Below are positions 1 to 6,949 of a stretch of 16,896 nt of DNA, in pieces. Every line of letters begins with the position of its first letter. Position 1 is the stretch's first letter. The notes below the pieces were generated by a model. The model ran no database searches, was not told the DNA's origin, and saw only the letters and a program-made list of their open reading frames with translations. Source of the stretch: Vulcanimicrobiota bacterium (lineage in GTDB: Bacteria > Vulcanimicrobiota > Vulcanimicrobiia > Vulcanimicrobiales > Vulcanimicrobiaceae); the NCBI GenBank assembly GCA_003155175.1, contig PMFP01000109.1, forward strand, positions 1-16,896. Direction: 5' to 3'. The translations under genes were made by a program, and so were the position numbers.

Positions 1-1438
1 GCGCGCCGGTCAGCGCGACCGCCGTCGCGACCAGCATCCACAGCAGCGAAACGCGAAGCTGCGCACCGAACTTAGCTTCCGGATTATTTCGGAACGCCGG
101 CGCGAATGCCAAGAACGCCGCCGCCGAGAAGAGCAGCGCGCCGGCCAGCGCGATGACCGACCGGGCGATCATGTCGTGGTGCGTCGCCAGACCGCCCGCA
201 TAGATCAAGACCGTCGCCGCATACGCGGCGAAGGCCCAGCCCCTGCGATAGGCGCCGAATGCGCCCAGCAGCAGCACGAAGATCGACGGCACGGCCAGCG
301 CGCTGAGTCCGACGAGCACCGCGTTGTTGCCGCGATAGAGCGGAACCGGCGTCGCGCGGCCGAGGCGGAAACCGTGGGACCGCAAATCGTCGGCGATTTG
401 CTTGACCATCTCTACGTTGGTCGCTTCGATGGACAGATTTCCGTCTTGGTGGCCCCACGGCCGCAAGTAGACCACGCGGATGTTCCGCTCGCGCACGCCC
501 AGCTCGTAGCGAGCCACCAGCTCGTCGAGGTCGATCTTGTCGAGTTCGGTCTTGGCGATCGCCTGCACGCGCACCGTCTGGCCGGGAATCAGTTTGGCCA
601 GGGTGTCGTTCCCCTTTTGGATCTGGCTGTCGTCGTACGTTTCGATCGAGCCGAAATTGAACGGGTGCGCGGCGGTCGCGCCGTGATCTTTGAAAACGAA
701 GGCAGCTTCGGGCAGATGATCCGGATAGCCGAGCACCTGGTTTCGCAGGCCGAAGAAGATGACCGTCGAGACCTTCGGATCCACCTTCAGCACGTTGTCG
801 ATCAGGGAGGCCATCTGCGGCTGCGTGAAGCGCTCGTCGTTTTGGAAACGCGGCACGACCAGCAATCCGAGTTTCTTGGCAAGCGCGACTTGGCCGTTTG
901 GAATGCCCAGCGCCGTGTTATTGAAGTAGTCGATCTGGGTGCGCAGTTCGATCAGCCACGGTTCGCGGTCGCGCAAGACGCGGACGGTCTTGGGCTCGAA
1001 GTGCAGCGCGAGCTGCGCCTTATACCGCTCGTAGGTCGCCTGGTCGTAGACGAGGATGTACACTGCGTCGCGCGCGACTTTTCCGCTCCGAACCAGCTCG
1101 GCGAGCACCGGATCCGTGATCGGCGATATCCGCGCTTGGTTCAGCAAGGCCGCGCCCGTCGTGGCGTACGCGTTGCCGTCGGTCCCGACGTCGGAACCGA
1201 GCTCTTCGGTCAGCGCCAGCGACGTCAATCCGGCGCGACGGAGCGCGATGAGAAACGCCGAAGGATTGTAGTTGTAGGCGCGCGCGAGTGCCAGGAAATC
1301 GGTGTAGTCCATCGCGATCTCCACGCGATTCGCGTGGGCCTCGGTGCGGGCGCGGAAGAAGCCGACGACGCAAGCGGCCAGAAGAGCGACGACTAAGACG
1401 ATCGCGGCATAGCGCGCTCGCGGTTGGATTTCGATCAC
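1..1438 (-). CDS. DUF5693 family membrane protein (C-terminus beyond window edge)
   Basis: A long open frame that never stops before the left edge; 479 codons are visible. I chose the GTG at 1438, 14 bases after a GGAG (1453-1456), because it includes an N-terminal transmembrane helix (residues about 10-27). A later ATG at 1312 would lose this helix. Residues about 45-365 form a soluble domain containing MDYTDFLALA near its start and VVYLRPWG near its end. At least four hydrophobic helices follow (about 373-395, 401-417, 427-447, 464-478). This layout matches my recollection of DUF5693, an uncharacterised family of some Firmicutes and Eremiobacterota, often near the pyruvyl transferase CsaB in cell-envelope loci. 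That link is from memory, and the downstream neighbour is outside the window. The gene lies 42 bases after the crotonase gene and may share its transcript. Function unknown; an envelope polymer role is inference. Confidence 0.8.
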   Translation of the reverse strand, partial: MIEIQPRARYAAIVLVVALLAACVVGFFRARTEAHANRVEIAMDYTDFLALARAYNYNPSAFLIALRRAGLTSLALTEELGSDVGTDGNAYATTGAALLNQARISPITDPVLAELVRSGKVARDAVYILVYDQATYERYKAQLALHFEPKTVRVLRDREPWLIELRTQIDYFNNTALGIPNGQVALAKKLGLLVVPRFQNDERFTQPQMASLIDNVLKVDPKVSTVIFFGLRNQVLGYPDHLPEAAFVFKDHGATAAHPFNFGSIETYDDSQIQKGNDTLAKLIPGQTVRVQAIAKTELDKIDLDELVARYELGVRERNIRVVYLRPWGHQDGNLSIEATNVEMVKQIADDLRSHGFRLGRATPVPLYRGNNAVLVGLSALAVPSIFVLLLGAFGAYRRGWAFAAYAATVLIYAGGLATHHDMIARSVIALAGALLFSAAAFLAFAPAFRNNPEAKFGAQLRVSLLWMLVATAVALTGA

Positions 1439-1480
1439 GATGCCCGGTCTTTCTCCAACCGGGGCCGGGTCCTCTTTAGC

Positions 1481-2272
1481 CTACGGGCGCCAGTGCGGCG
1501 CTCGTTTACCGAGAAACGCGCCGATGCCCTCGCGCGCGTCGTCCTCGAGCGCGTTCCTCGCCATCACGTCTTTCGCATACGCGTAGGCCGCCGTGCGATC
1601 GAGGTCCGCTTGAGCGTAAAATGCGGCCTTCCCGATCGCGACGACGGTGCGGCTCGACTCGGCGATTTTTCGCGCGAGGCTTAGACTTTCGTCGCGCAGC
1701 GCGCCGGGCGCGACCACACGATTCGCGAGTCCCCATTCGAGCGCTCGCTCCGCCCCGATCGGCTCGCCGGTGAGCAGCATCTCCATGGCGCGCTTACTTC
1801 CGACGGCGCGGGTCAGCGCCACCATCGGCGTGCTGCAGAACAGTCCGATGCGAACGCCCGGCGTCGCGAAGGTCGCTTCGGTCGAAGCCACCACGAGATC
1901 GCAGGTCGCCGCGAGTTGGCAGCCTGCCGCCGTGGCGACGCGCGCGACCTCGGCAATGACCGGTTGCGGAATTGCCGAGATCGTCGTCATCAGACGCACG
2001 CAGGCATCGAAAACCGTGCGGTAGCTTTCGAGGTCTCCGTCAATCAGTTCGGTGAGATCGTGTCCGGCGGAGAACGCGGCGCCCTTCCCGCAGAGGACGA
2101 CGGCGCGTACGGACCCATCGTCGCCGATCGTGCGAAACGTCGCGTCGAGCTCGCGCATGAGATCGAGCGAAAGCGCATTTCGCTTTTCGGGGCGGTTCAT
2201 CGTCACGATCGCGACGCCGTCGCCGCCGATCTCGCAGGTTACGTAGCGCGCCCGCGTTGCGAACTCTTCCAT
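1481..2272 (-). CDS. ECHDC3-like enoyl-CoA hydratase/isomerase family protein
   Basis: A 263-residue crotonase-fold protein. The ATG at 2272 follows a GGAGG (2284-2288) by 11 bases; an in-frame GTG at 2311 lacks such a site. The sequence follows the ECHDC3 branch (mitochondrial in animals): NRPEKRNALS (26-35), FSAGHDL (67-73), ATAAGCQLAATCDL (113-126), GLFCSTP (143-149) and a C-terminal GKRAPHW. The oxyanion-hole positions (A69, G117) look intact. The two glutamates used by classical enoyl-CoA hydratase (rat E144 and E164) align to Q119 and G139, so ordinary hydration is doubtful. This branch is usually annotated as enoyl-CoA hydratase, but its reaction is not settled. It lies between a TMEM175-type channel and a DUF5693 protein, with no other beta-oxidation gene in view. 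Confidence 0.88.
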   Translation of the reverse strand: MEEFATRARYVTCEIGGDGVAIVTMNRPEKRNALSLDLMRELDATFRTIGDDGSVRAVVLCGKGAAFSAGHDLTELIDGDLESYRTVFDACVRLMTTISAIPQPVIAEVARVATAAGCQLAATCDLVVASTEATFATPGVRIGLFCSTPMVALTRAVGSKRAMEMLLTGEPIGAERALEWGLANRVVAPGALRDESLSLARKIAESSRTVVAIGKAAFYAQADLDRTAAYAYAKDVMARNALEDDAREGIGAFLGKRAPHWRP

Positions 2273-2341
2273 GATTGCTGTTGCCTCCGGTCTGCCGCGA
2301 CGAGTTTCCACGCCGGGCGGGCAAAGCGCTGCACCCGGGGT

Positions 2342-2998
2342 TTATTCCGACTTGTGGCGCTCGACGTGCGCGTAGTAGGGCGTATAGCGGCTGGGAAGGG
2401 CCAACAGGAGCGGGACGAGCACGTAGAGCGCGACGCTGGCCACGATGCTGAAGTTCGAAACGACGATGGATATCACGCTGATAACCGGCATCGCGATCGT
2501 TCGGATCGTCATGAGCCTGATGAATGCGGGGTCGAGCGACTCAGACGTCAGGCGATGGTATCGGGAGGCGTAGCTCCACGTGGCGAACTGCGCCATGCCG
2601 ATGAGAATGATGTTCGCGCCGTAGACGCGCACCGCGAATAGGGAATCCGGGTACGACGCGAGCAGGTCGGCGGAGAGCGGAACCAGGACGACGCACACCA
2701 GGAACGCGAGGTTAAACCACTGCAGCGCCCGGTCCGTTCGGAGAATCGAAACGAACACGATGCTGTGCCCGACCCAGTAGTAGCCGACGATGAGGAAACT
2801 CAGGAGGAACGCCACCAGGCGCGGCCACATCGCGAGGATGCGAGCCGGGAGTTCGGGTATCGGAACGCCGTGAGGGACCTGAAGGCTCAGGACCAGCAGC
2901 GTCATGGCCACCGCGAAGATGCCGTCGCTGAGCGCTTCGACGCGGGCCGTATTATTTATGGTCGAATGATCCGACGTTACCTTATTCACCACGGGCAC
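2342..2998 (-). CDS. TMEM175-type (DUF1211) potassium channel family protein, copy 1
   Basis: About 218 residues with six predicted transmembrane helices. The family signature is in helix 1: R19 followed by ALSDG (22-26) and FAVAMTLLVL. Known bacterial TMEM175 homologs are tetrameric potassium-permeable channels in the inner membrane; assignment to that role here is by family. The open frame continues upstream to 3271, but that would overlap the VOC gene and encodes an arginine-rich non-membrane tail. The start is therefore placed at one of three nearby GTG codons (2998, 2992, 2989). None has a strong ribosome binding site, so the exact start is uncertain. A possible terminator hairpin (3027-3041) separates it from the upstream VOC gene. 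A second family member is encoded at 11961. Confidence 0.85.
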   Translation of the reverse strand: MPVVNKVTSDHSTINNTARVEALSDGIFAVAMTLLVLSLQVPHGVPIPELPARILAMWPRLVAFLLSFLIVGYYWVGHSIVFVSILRTDRALQWFNLAFLVCVVLVPLSADLLASYPDSLFAVRVYGANIILIGMAQFATWSYASRYHRLTSESLDPAFIRLMTIRTIAMPVISVISIVVSNFSIVASVALYVLVPLLLALPSRYTPYYAHVERHKSE

Positions 2999-3026
2999 TC
3001 TATCGTCTCGCCGCGCAAAACCCCTA

Positions 3027-3041
3027 GGACGCCGGGCGTCC
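3027..3041 (-). terminator. Possible intrinsic terminator after the VOC gene
   Basis: GGACGCC and GGCGTCC form a perfect inverted repeat with one base between the arms, folding as a 6-bp GC stem with a 3-base loop. On the minus strand it is followed by TAGGGG and then TTTT. It sits between the VOC stop (3061) and the TMEM175 start (2998). The T-tract is short and set back from the stem, so termination may be weak. Confidence 0.4.
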
Positions 3042-3060
3042 GGCGACCAAATCCGTCGAG

Positions 3061-3510
3061 CTAAGGCGCGCTCGCCGCTCGCCGGCGGTGCTCGGCTTCG
3101 TGGCGCCGCTGCAGTTCGTCGGGCGAGACGTCCTCGACGCGCGTTGCGATCCACCAGGTGTTGCCTGCAGAGTCGCGCACGCCGCCGTGACGATCGCCGT
3201 AGTACATATCCGCCGGTTCCATCACCGGCTCGGCGCCCGCCGCGATCGCTCGCGCGTACGCCGCGTCGCAATCGTCAACGTAGACGTAGAGCATCGCCGG
3301 CGCGGCGGTCCAGCCGCGCGCCGCACCGATCATCACCGTGGCGTCGCCGATTCGCATCTGCACGTGCTGGGTATTGCCCTCGAACGTCAGGCATTCGTCG
3401 ACGACGGCGCCGAAAACTTCCGCGAGAAAGGGAACGAGGACGGCGGGATCATCGACCGAGAGATACGGATTGACGTTGCGGACGCCGTCGGGGAGCGGTA
3501 TCGCTTTCAT
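3061..3510 (-). CDS. PhnB-like VOC (glyoxalase/bleomycin-resistance) superfamily protein
   Basis: A 149-residue protein. The ATG at 3510 follows a GGAGG (3515-3519) by 4 bases, which decides the start over a longer frame that runs into the tRNA gene. Two beta-alpha-beta-beta-beta units are recognisable: NPYLSVDDP with FLAEVFGA at the N-terminus, then LYVYVDDCDAAYARAIAAGAE. The PhnB-type ending GDRHGGVRDSAGNTWWIAT is close to family consensus. The second half lacks most of the His/Glu metal ligands of glyoxalase I, so this is more likely one of the many uncharacterised COG2764 members than a lactoylglutathione lyase. It is the nearest gene downstream of the tRNA-Val gene on the same strand. 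No substrate can be assigned. Confidence 0.85.
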   Translation of the reverse strand: MKAIPLPDGVRNVNPYLSVDDPAVLVPFLAEVFGAVVDECLTFEGNTQHVQMRIGDATVMIGAARGWTAAPAMLYVYVDDCDAAYARAIAAGAEPVMEPADMYYGDRHGGVRDSAGNTWWIATRVEDVSPDELQRRHEAEHRRRAASAP

Positions 3511-3543
3511 GGTCCCTCCGCCGGTCCGGAGACGGTGTAAAAA

Positions 3544-3619
3544 TGGTGGGCGATGACGGGCTCGAACCGCCGACATCCTCCGTGTAAAGGAGGCGCTCTC
3601 CCAGCTGAGCTAATCGCCC
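3544..3619 (-). tRNA. tRNA-Val (anticodon UAC)
   Basis: A complete 76-base cloverleaf with CCA encoded. The acceptor stem GGGCGAT pairs with ATCGCCC, the discriminator is A, and CCA follows. The D stem is GCTC/GAGC. The anticodon stem CCTCC/GGAGG closes the loop TTTACAC, which places TAC at positions 34-36. The T arm GGCGG-TTCGAGC-CCGTC contains one G-T pair. TAC reads GTA valine codons and, with wobble modification, other GTN codons. No integrase gene or duplicated tRNA 3' end is visible nearby, so it shows no sign of serving as an attachment site. Confidence 0.97.
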
Positions 3620-3632
3620 GCGTCGCTACGCG

Positions 3633-4214
3633 TTATTGAGAAGATTGCGCCGAACGCGACCGCAGATGCTTCCACATGATGAACAGGAGGTAACCGGCGC
3701 CGACGGAGACGAGCAGCGCCATCGCGACGGCGAGAAAGGGCGCGAGGATCGCAAGCCCGGTCAGGAGCAGCGTTCCCCAATCCTCGGCCGTGCTCACGAA
3801 CGGGTTCGCGGTTCCGGCGGTCGTCGCGGTCGAGACGCCGCGCAGGCCTGCCGATGCGATGTGAATGCCGAGCGCGTTGATCGCGCCCAGCGTCATCAGC
3901 GTCGCGATGGTCGCGTTCGACTGGCCGTGAAAGATGCCGCCGACGAGAATCGCCGCACAGACGGGCTTGACGACGATTTGCAGCGCGTGCAGCACGTGGT
4001 CGACGGCCGGAACCTTGTCTCCGAGAAAGTCGAAGCCGGCGACGACGAACAGCGCGATGGTCACGGGCGTCGTTCCAAGCCACGTAAAGCCGGGCAGCGA
4101 GTGCAGCCAACCGAAGTGCAGAGCGAGCGACGCGAGCGCCAGCGTGAGGATTCCGCGAATGCCGGCGCTGGTCGTCAGCGCGTAGGCGATGGCGTATTCG
4201 GTTACCGCATCCAC
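3633..4214 (-). CDS. DUF4126 family integral membrane protein
   Basis: A 193-residue, strongly hydrophobic protein with about five to six predicted helices. The GTG start at 4214 follows AAGGGGGAT by roughly 8 bases. Family features are SAGIRGILTLALASLALH (residues about 16-33), the GDKVPAVDHVLHALQ segment typical of DUF4126 (about 65-79), and a C-terminal helix followed by a basic tail. The family is widespread and uncharacterised. The gene starts 27 bases after the stop of the S41 protease on the same strand, so the two are probably co-transcribed. A role linked to the protease is possible but unproven. Confidence 0.85.
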   Translation of the reverse strand: MDAVTEYAIAYALTTSAGIRGILTLALASLALHFGWLHSLPGFTWLGTTPVTIALFVVAGFDFLGDKVPAVDHVLHALQIVVKPVCAAILVGGIFHGQSNATIATLMTLGAINALGIHIASAGLRGVSTATTAGTANPFVSTAEDWGTLLLTGLAILAPFLAVAMALLVSVGAGYLLFIMWKHLRSRSAQSSQ

Positions 4215-4241
4215 GGCGAGATCCCCCTTCTCATGCGCGAG

Positions 4242-5576
4242 TTATGGATTGCCGATCTTCTTTTCGAGAACCGCGATGGCCGCGCGCAACTGCGCGTCTT
4301 TGTCGATCTCGCCGAACCGCGCGTCGCGGTTCTCGTCCACGCGAACGTCGGGATCGATGCCGCGCAGGTTGATGTCGTGGTTGTTCGGCGTCAGGTAGTG
4401 CGCGGTCGTGATCTTGATCGCGGCGCCGTCGGGCAGCGGCGTGAGCGTCTGCATGACGCCTTTGCCATAGGTCTTCGTTCCGATCAAGACGCCGATGCCG
4501 TCGTCCTGCAGCGCGCCTGCCGTAATCTCCGAGGCCGACGCCGTGAACTGATTGACGAGAATGGTCATCGGGAGCGTCGTCGTCGGATCGTTGTCCGCTT
4601 CGATCGTGGTCACTTTGGAGTCGCGCTCTTCGACCGTGACGAGCGGGCGGTTCGCGACGAAGCGCGAGGTGATGTTGAGCGCGGAGTCCACGTAGCCGCC
4701 GCCGTCGTTGCGGAGGTCGATGACGAGCGCTTTGGCGCCTTGCTGCTTCAAACGGGAGAGCGCGACGTCGAACTGATCGGGCGTGGCGCGGCCGAACGCC
4801 GCGACGTTGATGTAACCGATGTCCTGCGGAAGCATCTTGAAGAGCACGGTGGGGGGTTGCACTTCGCTGCGCACCAGCGCCAGCGTGCGATTCGTGCCAC
4901 CGGGACGGGCCATGTCGAGATGCACGGTGGAGCCGGCTTTGCCGCGCAGCATCTTGCTGACCGCCTCAACCGCCAAACCTTTAGTCGGCGTGCCGTCGAT
5001 CGAGGTGAAGACGTCGCCGACGTGAATGCCGGCGTTGTCGGCCGGCGCTCCGGGGAGCACGTAGGACGCTTCGATTTCTTGCGTCTGCGCGTCTTGGGCG
5101 ATGATGACGCCGATGCCGGAAATGCGCTCGGGGTCCAGCGCGTCGTCGAACGCCTTCAACTCCTCGGGCGTGAAGAACTGCGTGTATTTATCGTCGACGC
5201 TGCGCGCCATCGCGTCGATCGCGGCGTAGGCGTATTCGGTCGGACTTCCTTTAGCGGCTTGCGCGGCGGCCAGAACGGCGTTGTTGATGTGCTGCACCGT
5301 CGCGGCCTCGTCGCCGTTGGCCGGAAGCGCGGGCACGTCCAGTTTCGAACCGGACTTACGAGCCTCGTCCACGATGCCTTGCCGCGCGGCGTCCGCAAGC
5401 GTCTGCGGATCGACGTGCTTGTACGACTTGGTCGAGAGCAGGTGGAAACTGTCGCTCACGTCGGCCGCGACGGCAGGCGGAAGTTCCTCGGCACGAAGGG
5501 GCGGCGACGCCAGTGCGAGAGCGAAAACCGGGATGAGCGCGACGGCCCGTCGGACGAGGTGAGAGAGTTTCATCAT
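4242..5576 (-). CDS. Secreted S41 family C-terminal processing protease
   Basis: A 444-residue CtpA/Tsp-type serine protease. An N-terminal signal peptide (hydrophobic core about 12-24, cleavage probably near LRA at 27-29) exports it across the cytoplasmic membrane. An N-terminal helical region includes DDKYTQFFTPEE (128-139), the usual lead-in to the PDZ domain (about 145-235, with GIGV and PGAPADNAGIHVGD). The peptidase core follows: VIDLRNDGGGYVD, then TASASEITAGAL with the likely nucleophile S347, and TYGKGVMQ with K372 and Q376. The S-to-K spacing of 25 and K-to-Q spacing of 4 match E. coli Tsp. All catalytic residues are present, so activity is expected. ATG-ATG at the start is preceded by TTAGGA, a weak ribosome site. 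A dyad-symmetric element lies about 90 bases upstream. Confidence 0.95.
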   Translation of the reverse strand: MMKLSHLVRRAVALIPVFALALASPPLRAEELPPAVAADVSDSFHLLSTKSYKHVDPQTLADAARQGIVDEARKSGSKLDVPALPANGDEAATVQHINNAVLAAAQAAKGSPTEYAYAAIDAMARSVDDKYTQFFTPEELKAFDDALDPERISGIGVIIAQDAQTQEIEASYVLPGAPADNAGIHVGDVFTSIDGTPTKGLAVEAVSKMLRGKAGSTVHLDMARPGGTNRTLALVRSEVQPPTVLFKMLPQDIGYINVAAFGRATPDQFDVALSRLKQQGAKALVIDLRNDGGGYVDSALNITSRFVANRPLVTVEERDSKVTTIEADNDPTTTLPMTILVNQFTASASEITAGALQDDGIGVLIGTKTYGKGVMQTLTPLPDGAAIKITTAHYLTPNNHDINLRGIDPDVRVDENRDARFGEIDKDAQLRAAIAVLEKKIGNP

Positions 5577-5660
5577 TCCTAATGTTCGGCTGCGGCGGCG
5601 AAAGGGCTAGGGGTCCGGCGGCTACACGGGTCGGCAATACAAGCAAGCCAGCCGTGAATC

Positions 5661-5696
5661 GTACGCCCTACGTTCTTATATCATAAACGTGCGTAC
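5661..5696. promoter_or_regulatory. Compound dyad with AT-rich core upstream of the S41 protease gene
   Basis: Two nested inverted repeats share one centre: GTACG (5661-5665) with CGTAC (5692-5696), and ACGTT (5670-5674) with AACGT (5686-5690). They flank the AT-rich core CTTATATCATA (5675-5685). On the minus strand this core reads TATGATATAAG, which contains two -10-like hexamers. No good -35 hexamer is visible. The element lies in the largest gap of the window (5577-5803), between the permease stop and the S41 start. It could be an operator over the S41 promoter; nothing else recognisable lies in this gap. Confidence 0.35.
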
Positions 5697-5803
5697 CTTA
5701 GAACCAGCCGGGGGTTCCGCCGGATGCCTGCCGCCCCGCATTTTCCCCGTCCGGGCGTCCCCCCAGGGCGTTCCAAGCGGGCCGGGGCGCCGGGGGTCGG
5801 AGG

Positions 5804-6949
5804 TCAGCGGTGGTCGTGAGCGCCGGCCGGGCCGGGCTCGTGAGCGTGGTGGCAACCGTGATCCATCGGATTGGCCCGGTTGACGTTCCACAGATAGAGC
5901 GCCAGCGCGCCAAAGATCACGTTGAGATAGAACGTATAGTCGAGCCGAAACATCGTGAGGTCGACGCGAACGTTCGGGTTGTGGACCGGCACCGCGTGAA
6001 AAATGCCGAAGAGCACGTCTACCAAAATCCCGGTCGCGACCATCGTCACGAAAAACACGACGCCGATGTAGATCGCCATCTTCAGGCCGTAATACTTGCG
6101 GTAGACGTCGAGCAACGGCAACACGATCAAGTCGGCGTAGAGAAAGCTCAGCACGCCGCCGAAGCTGATGCCGGTGCCCCAGAGAATCGCGGCGAGCGGG
6201 ACGTTGCCGATCGAACAGACGAACGAGAAGATCGCGATGAGCGGACCGGCGAGCGCGTTGGCCGGCACTTGAATCCAAGCCGGCGCGCCCGTGAGGAACA
6301 GCGCCTTCCAGGCGCCCGCCGGAACGAGCGTCCCGATCAATCCCGCGAGGACGAAGCCGATCAGAAGATCGTTGCGCAGCATCGACCAGTCCATCGAAAC
6401 GTTCTGCGCCACCAGCACGCGCAGTTCGGGATTACGGAGTTTCTCCCACAGCGTTTTGCCTTCGACCACGTTGTCGCCGTGTTCGTGCCCGGACGTCTCG
6501 TCCACGTGCCGGCGCGCTTCCTCGACGAGTTGCTTCGGATAGGTCAATTTGACGAGCACCGACATGATCGTCACGAGCACGAGGCCCCCAATCCATTGCG
6601 CAAGGGTGAACTGCCAACCCATCAGCGCGAAGAGAACGATGCCGAGCTCCAACACGAGGTTCGTCGAGGCGAATAAAAAGGCCAGCGACGGAATGAAGCC
6701 GGCGCCTTTCTTAAAGAGGGTCTTGCTCATCGCGGCGGCGGCGTAGGAGCAACTCGAGCTGGCCGCTCCGTACGCGGTCGCGAGCGAGATTTCGCGAACG
6801 CCGTTACGGCCGAGTTGCGCCTGCATGCGTTCTTTCGAGACCAGCGCCTGAACCAGGCCCGACAAGACGAATCCCAGGATCAGACTCCACGCGACCTGCC
6901 AGAGCATGCCCACCGTCAGCAGCAACGACTGGCCCAGAGCGTGAATCAT
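5804..6949 (-). CDS. COG0701/YraQ-type permease (ArsP_1, former DUF318)
   Basis: A 381-residue inner-membrane protein with about eight to ten predicted helices in two related halves. Half one contains AYGAASSSCSYAAAAMSKTLF (59-79, C67) and PSLAFLFASTNLVLELG (87-103). Half two contains FSFVCSIGNVPLAAILWGTG (241-260, C245) and SFLYADLIVLP (268-278). This is the permease family that includes ArsP and YraQ; the substrate here is unknown. Two histidine-rich cytosolic or periplasmic segments stand out: HVDETSGHEHGD (148-159) and the tail DHGCHHAHEPGPAGAHDHR. They suggest metal binding, by inference. The ATG overlaps the DUF2252 stop codon as ATGA and has no strong ribosome site of its own, so translation is probably coupled. 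The open frame continuing upstream to 7396 lies inside DUF2252 and was rejected. Confidence 0.9.
   Translation of the reverse strand: MIHALGQSLLLTVGMLWQVAWSLILGFVLSGLVQALVSKERMQAQLGRNGVREISLATAYGAASSSCSYAAAAMSKTLFKKGAGFIPSLAFLFASTNLVLELGIVLFALMGWQFTLAQWIGGLVLVTIMSVLVKLTYPKQLVEEARRHVDETSGHEHGDNVVEGKTLWEKLRNPELRVLVAQNVSMDWSMLRNDLLIGFVLAGLIGTLVPAGAWKALFLTGAPAWIQVPANALAGPLIAIFSFVCSIGNVPLAAILWGTGISFGGVLSFLYADLIVLPLLDVYRKYYGLKMAIYIGVVFFVTMVATGILVDVLFGIFHAVPVHNPNVRVDLTMFRLDYTFYLNVIFGALALYLWNVNRANPMDHGCHHAHEPGPAGAHDHR

Noticed and set aside
176..1396. A 406-codon open frame on the plus strand
   Set aside because: It is antisense to the DUF5693 frame, which has membrane helices, a start region and family-like sequence. 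The plus-strand product is low-complexity and Arg-rich.
2999..3271. N-terminal extension of TMEM175 copy 1
   Set aside because: It would overlap the VOC gene and adds an Arg-rich tail absent from the family, whose signature lies close to the N-terminus.
3544..3619. tRNA-Val gene as a possible mobile-element attachment site
   Set aside because: No integrase, no repeated tRNA 3' fragment and no compositional break is visible on either side.
3636..5582. A 648-codon open frame on the plus strand
   Set aside because: It lies exactly opposite the S41 protease and DUF4126 genes, both with intact family motifs. Its product is Arg/Asp/Val-rich with no recognisable domain, as expected from antisense of GC-rich codons.
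5810..6676. A 288-codon plus-strand frame opposite the permease
   Set aside because: It is a shadow of the permease gene. The composition (Arg, His, Glu, Val) is typical of reverse-complemented membrane-protein codons.
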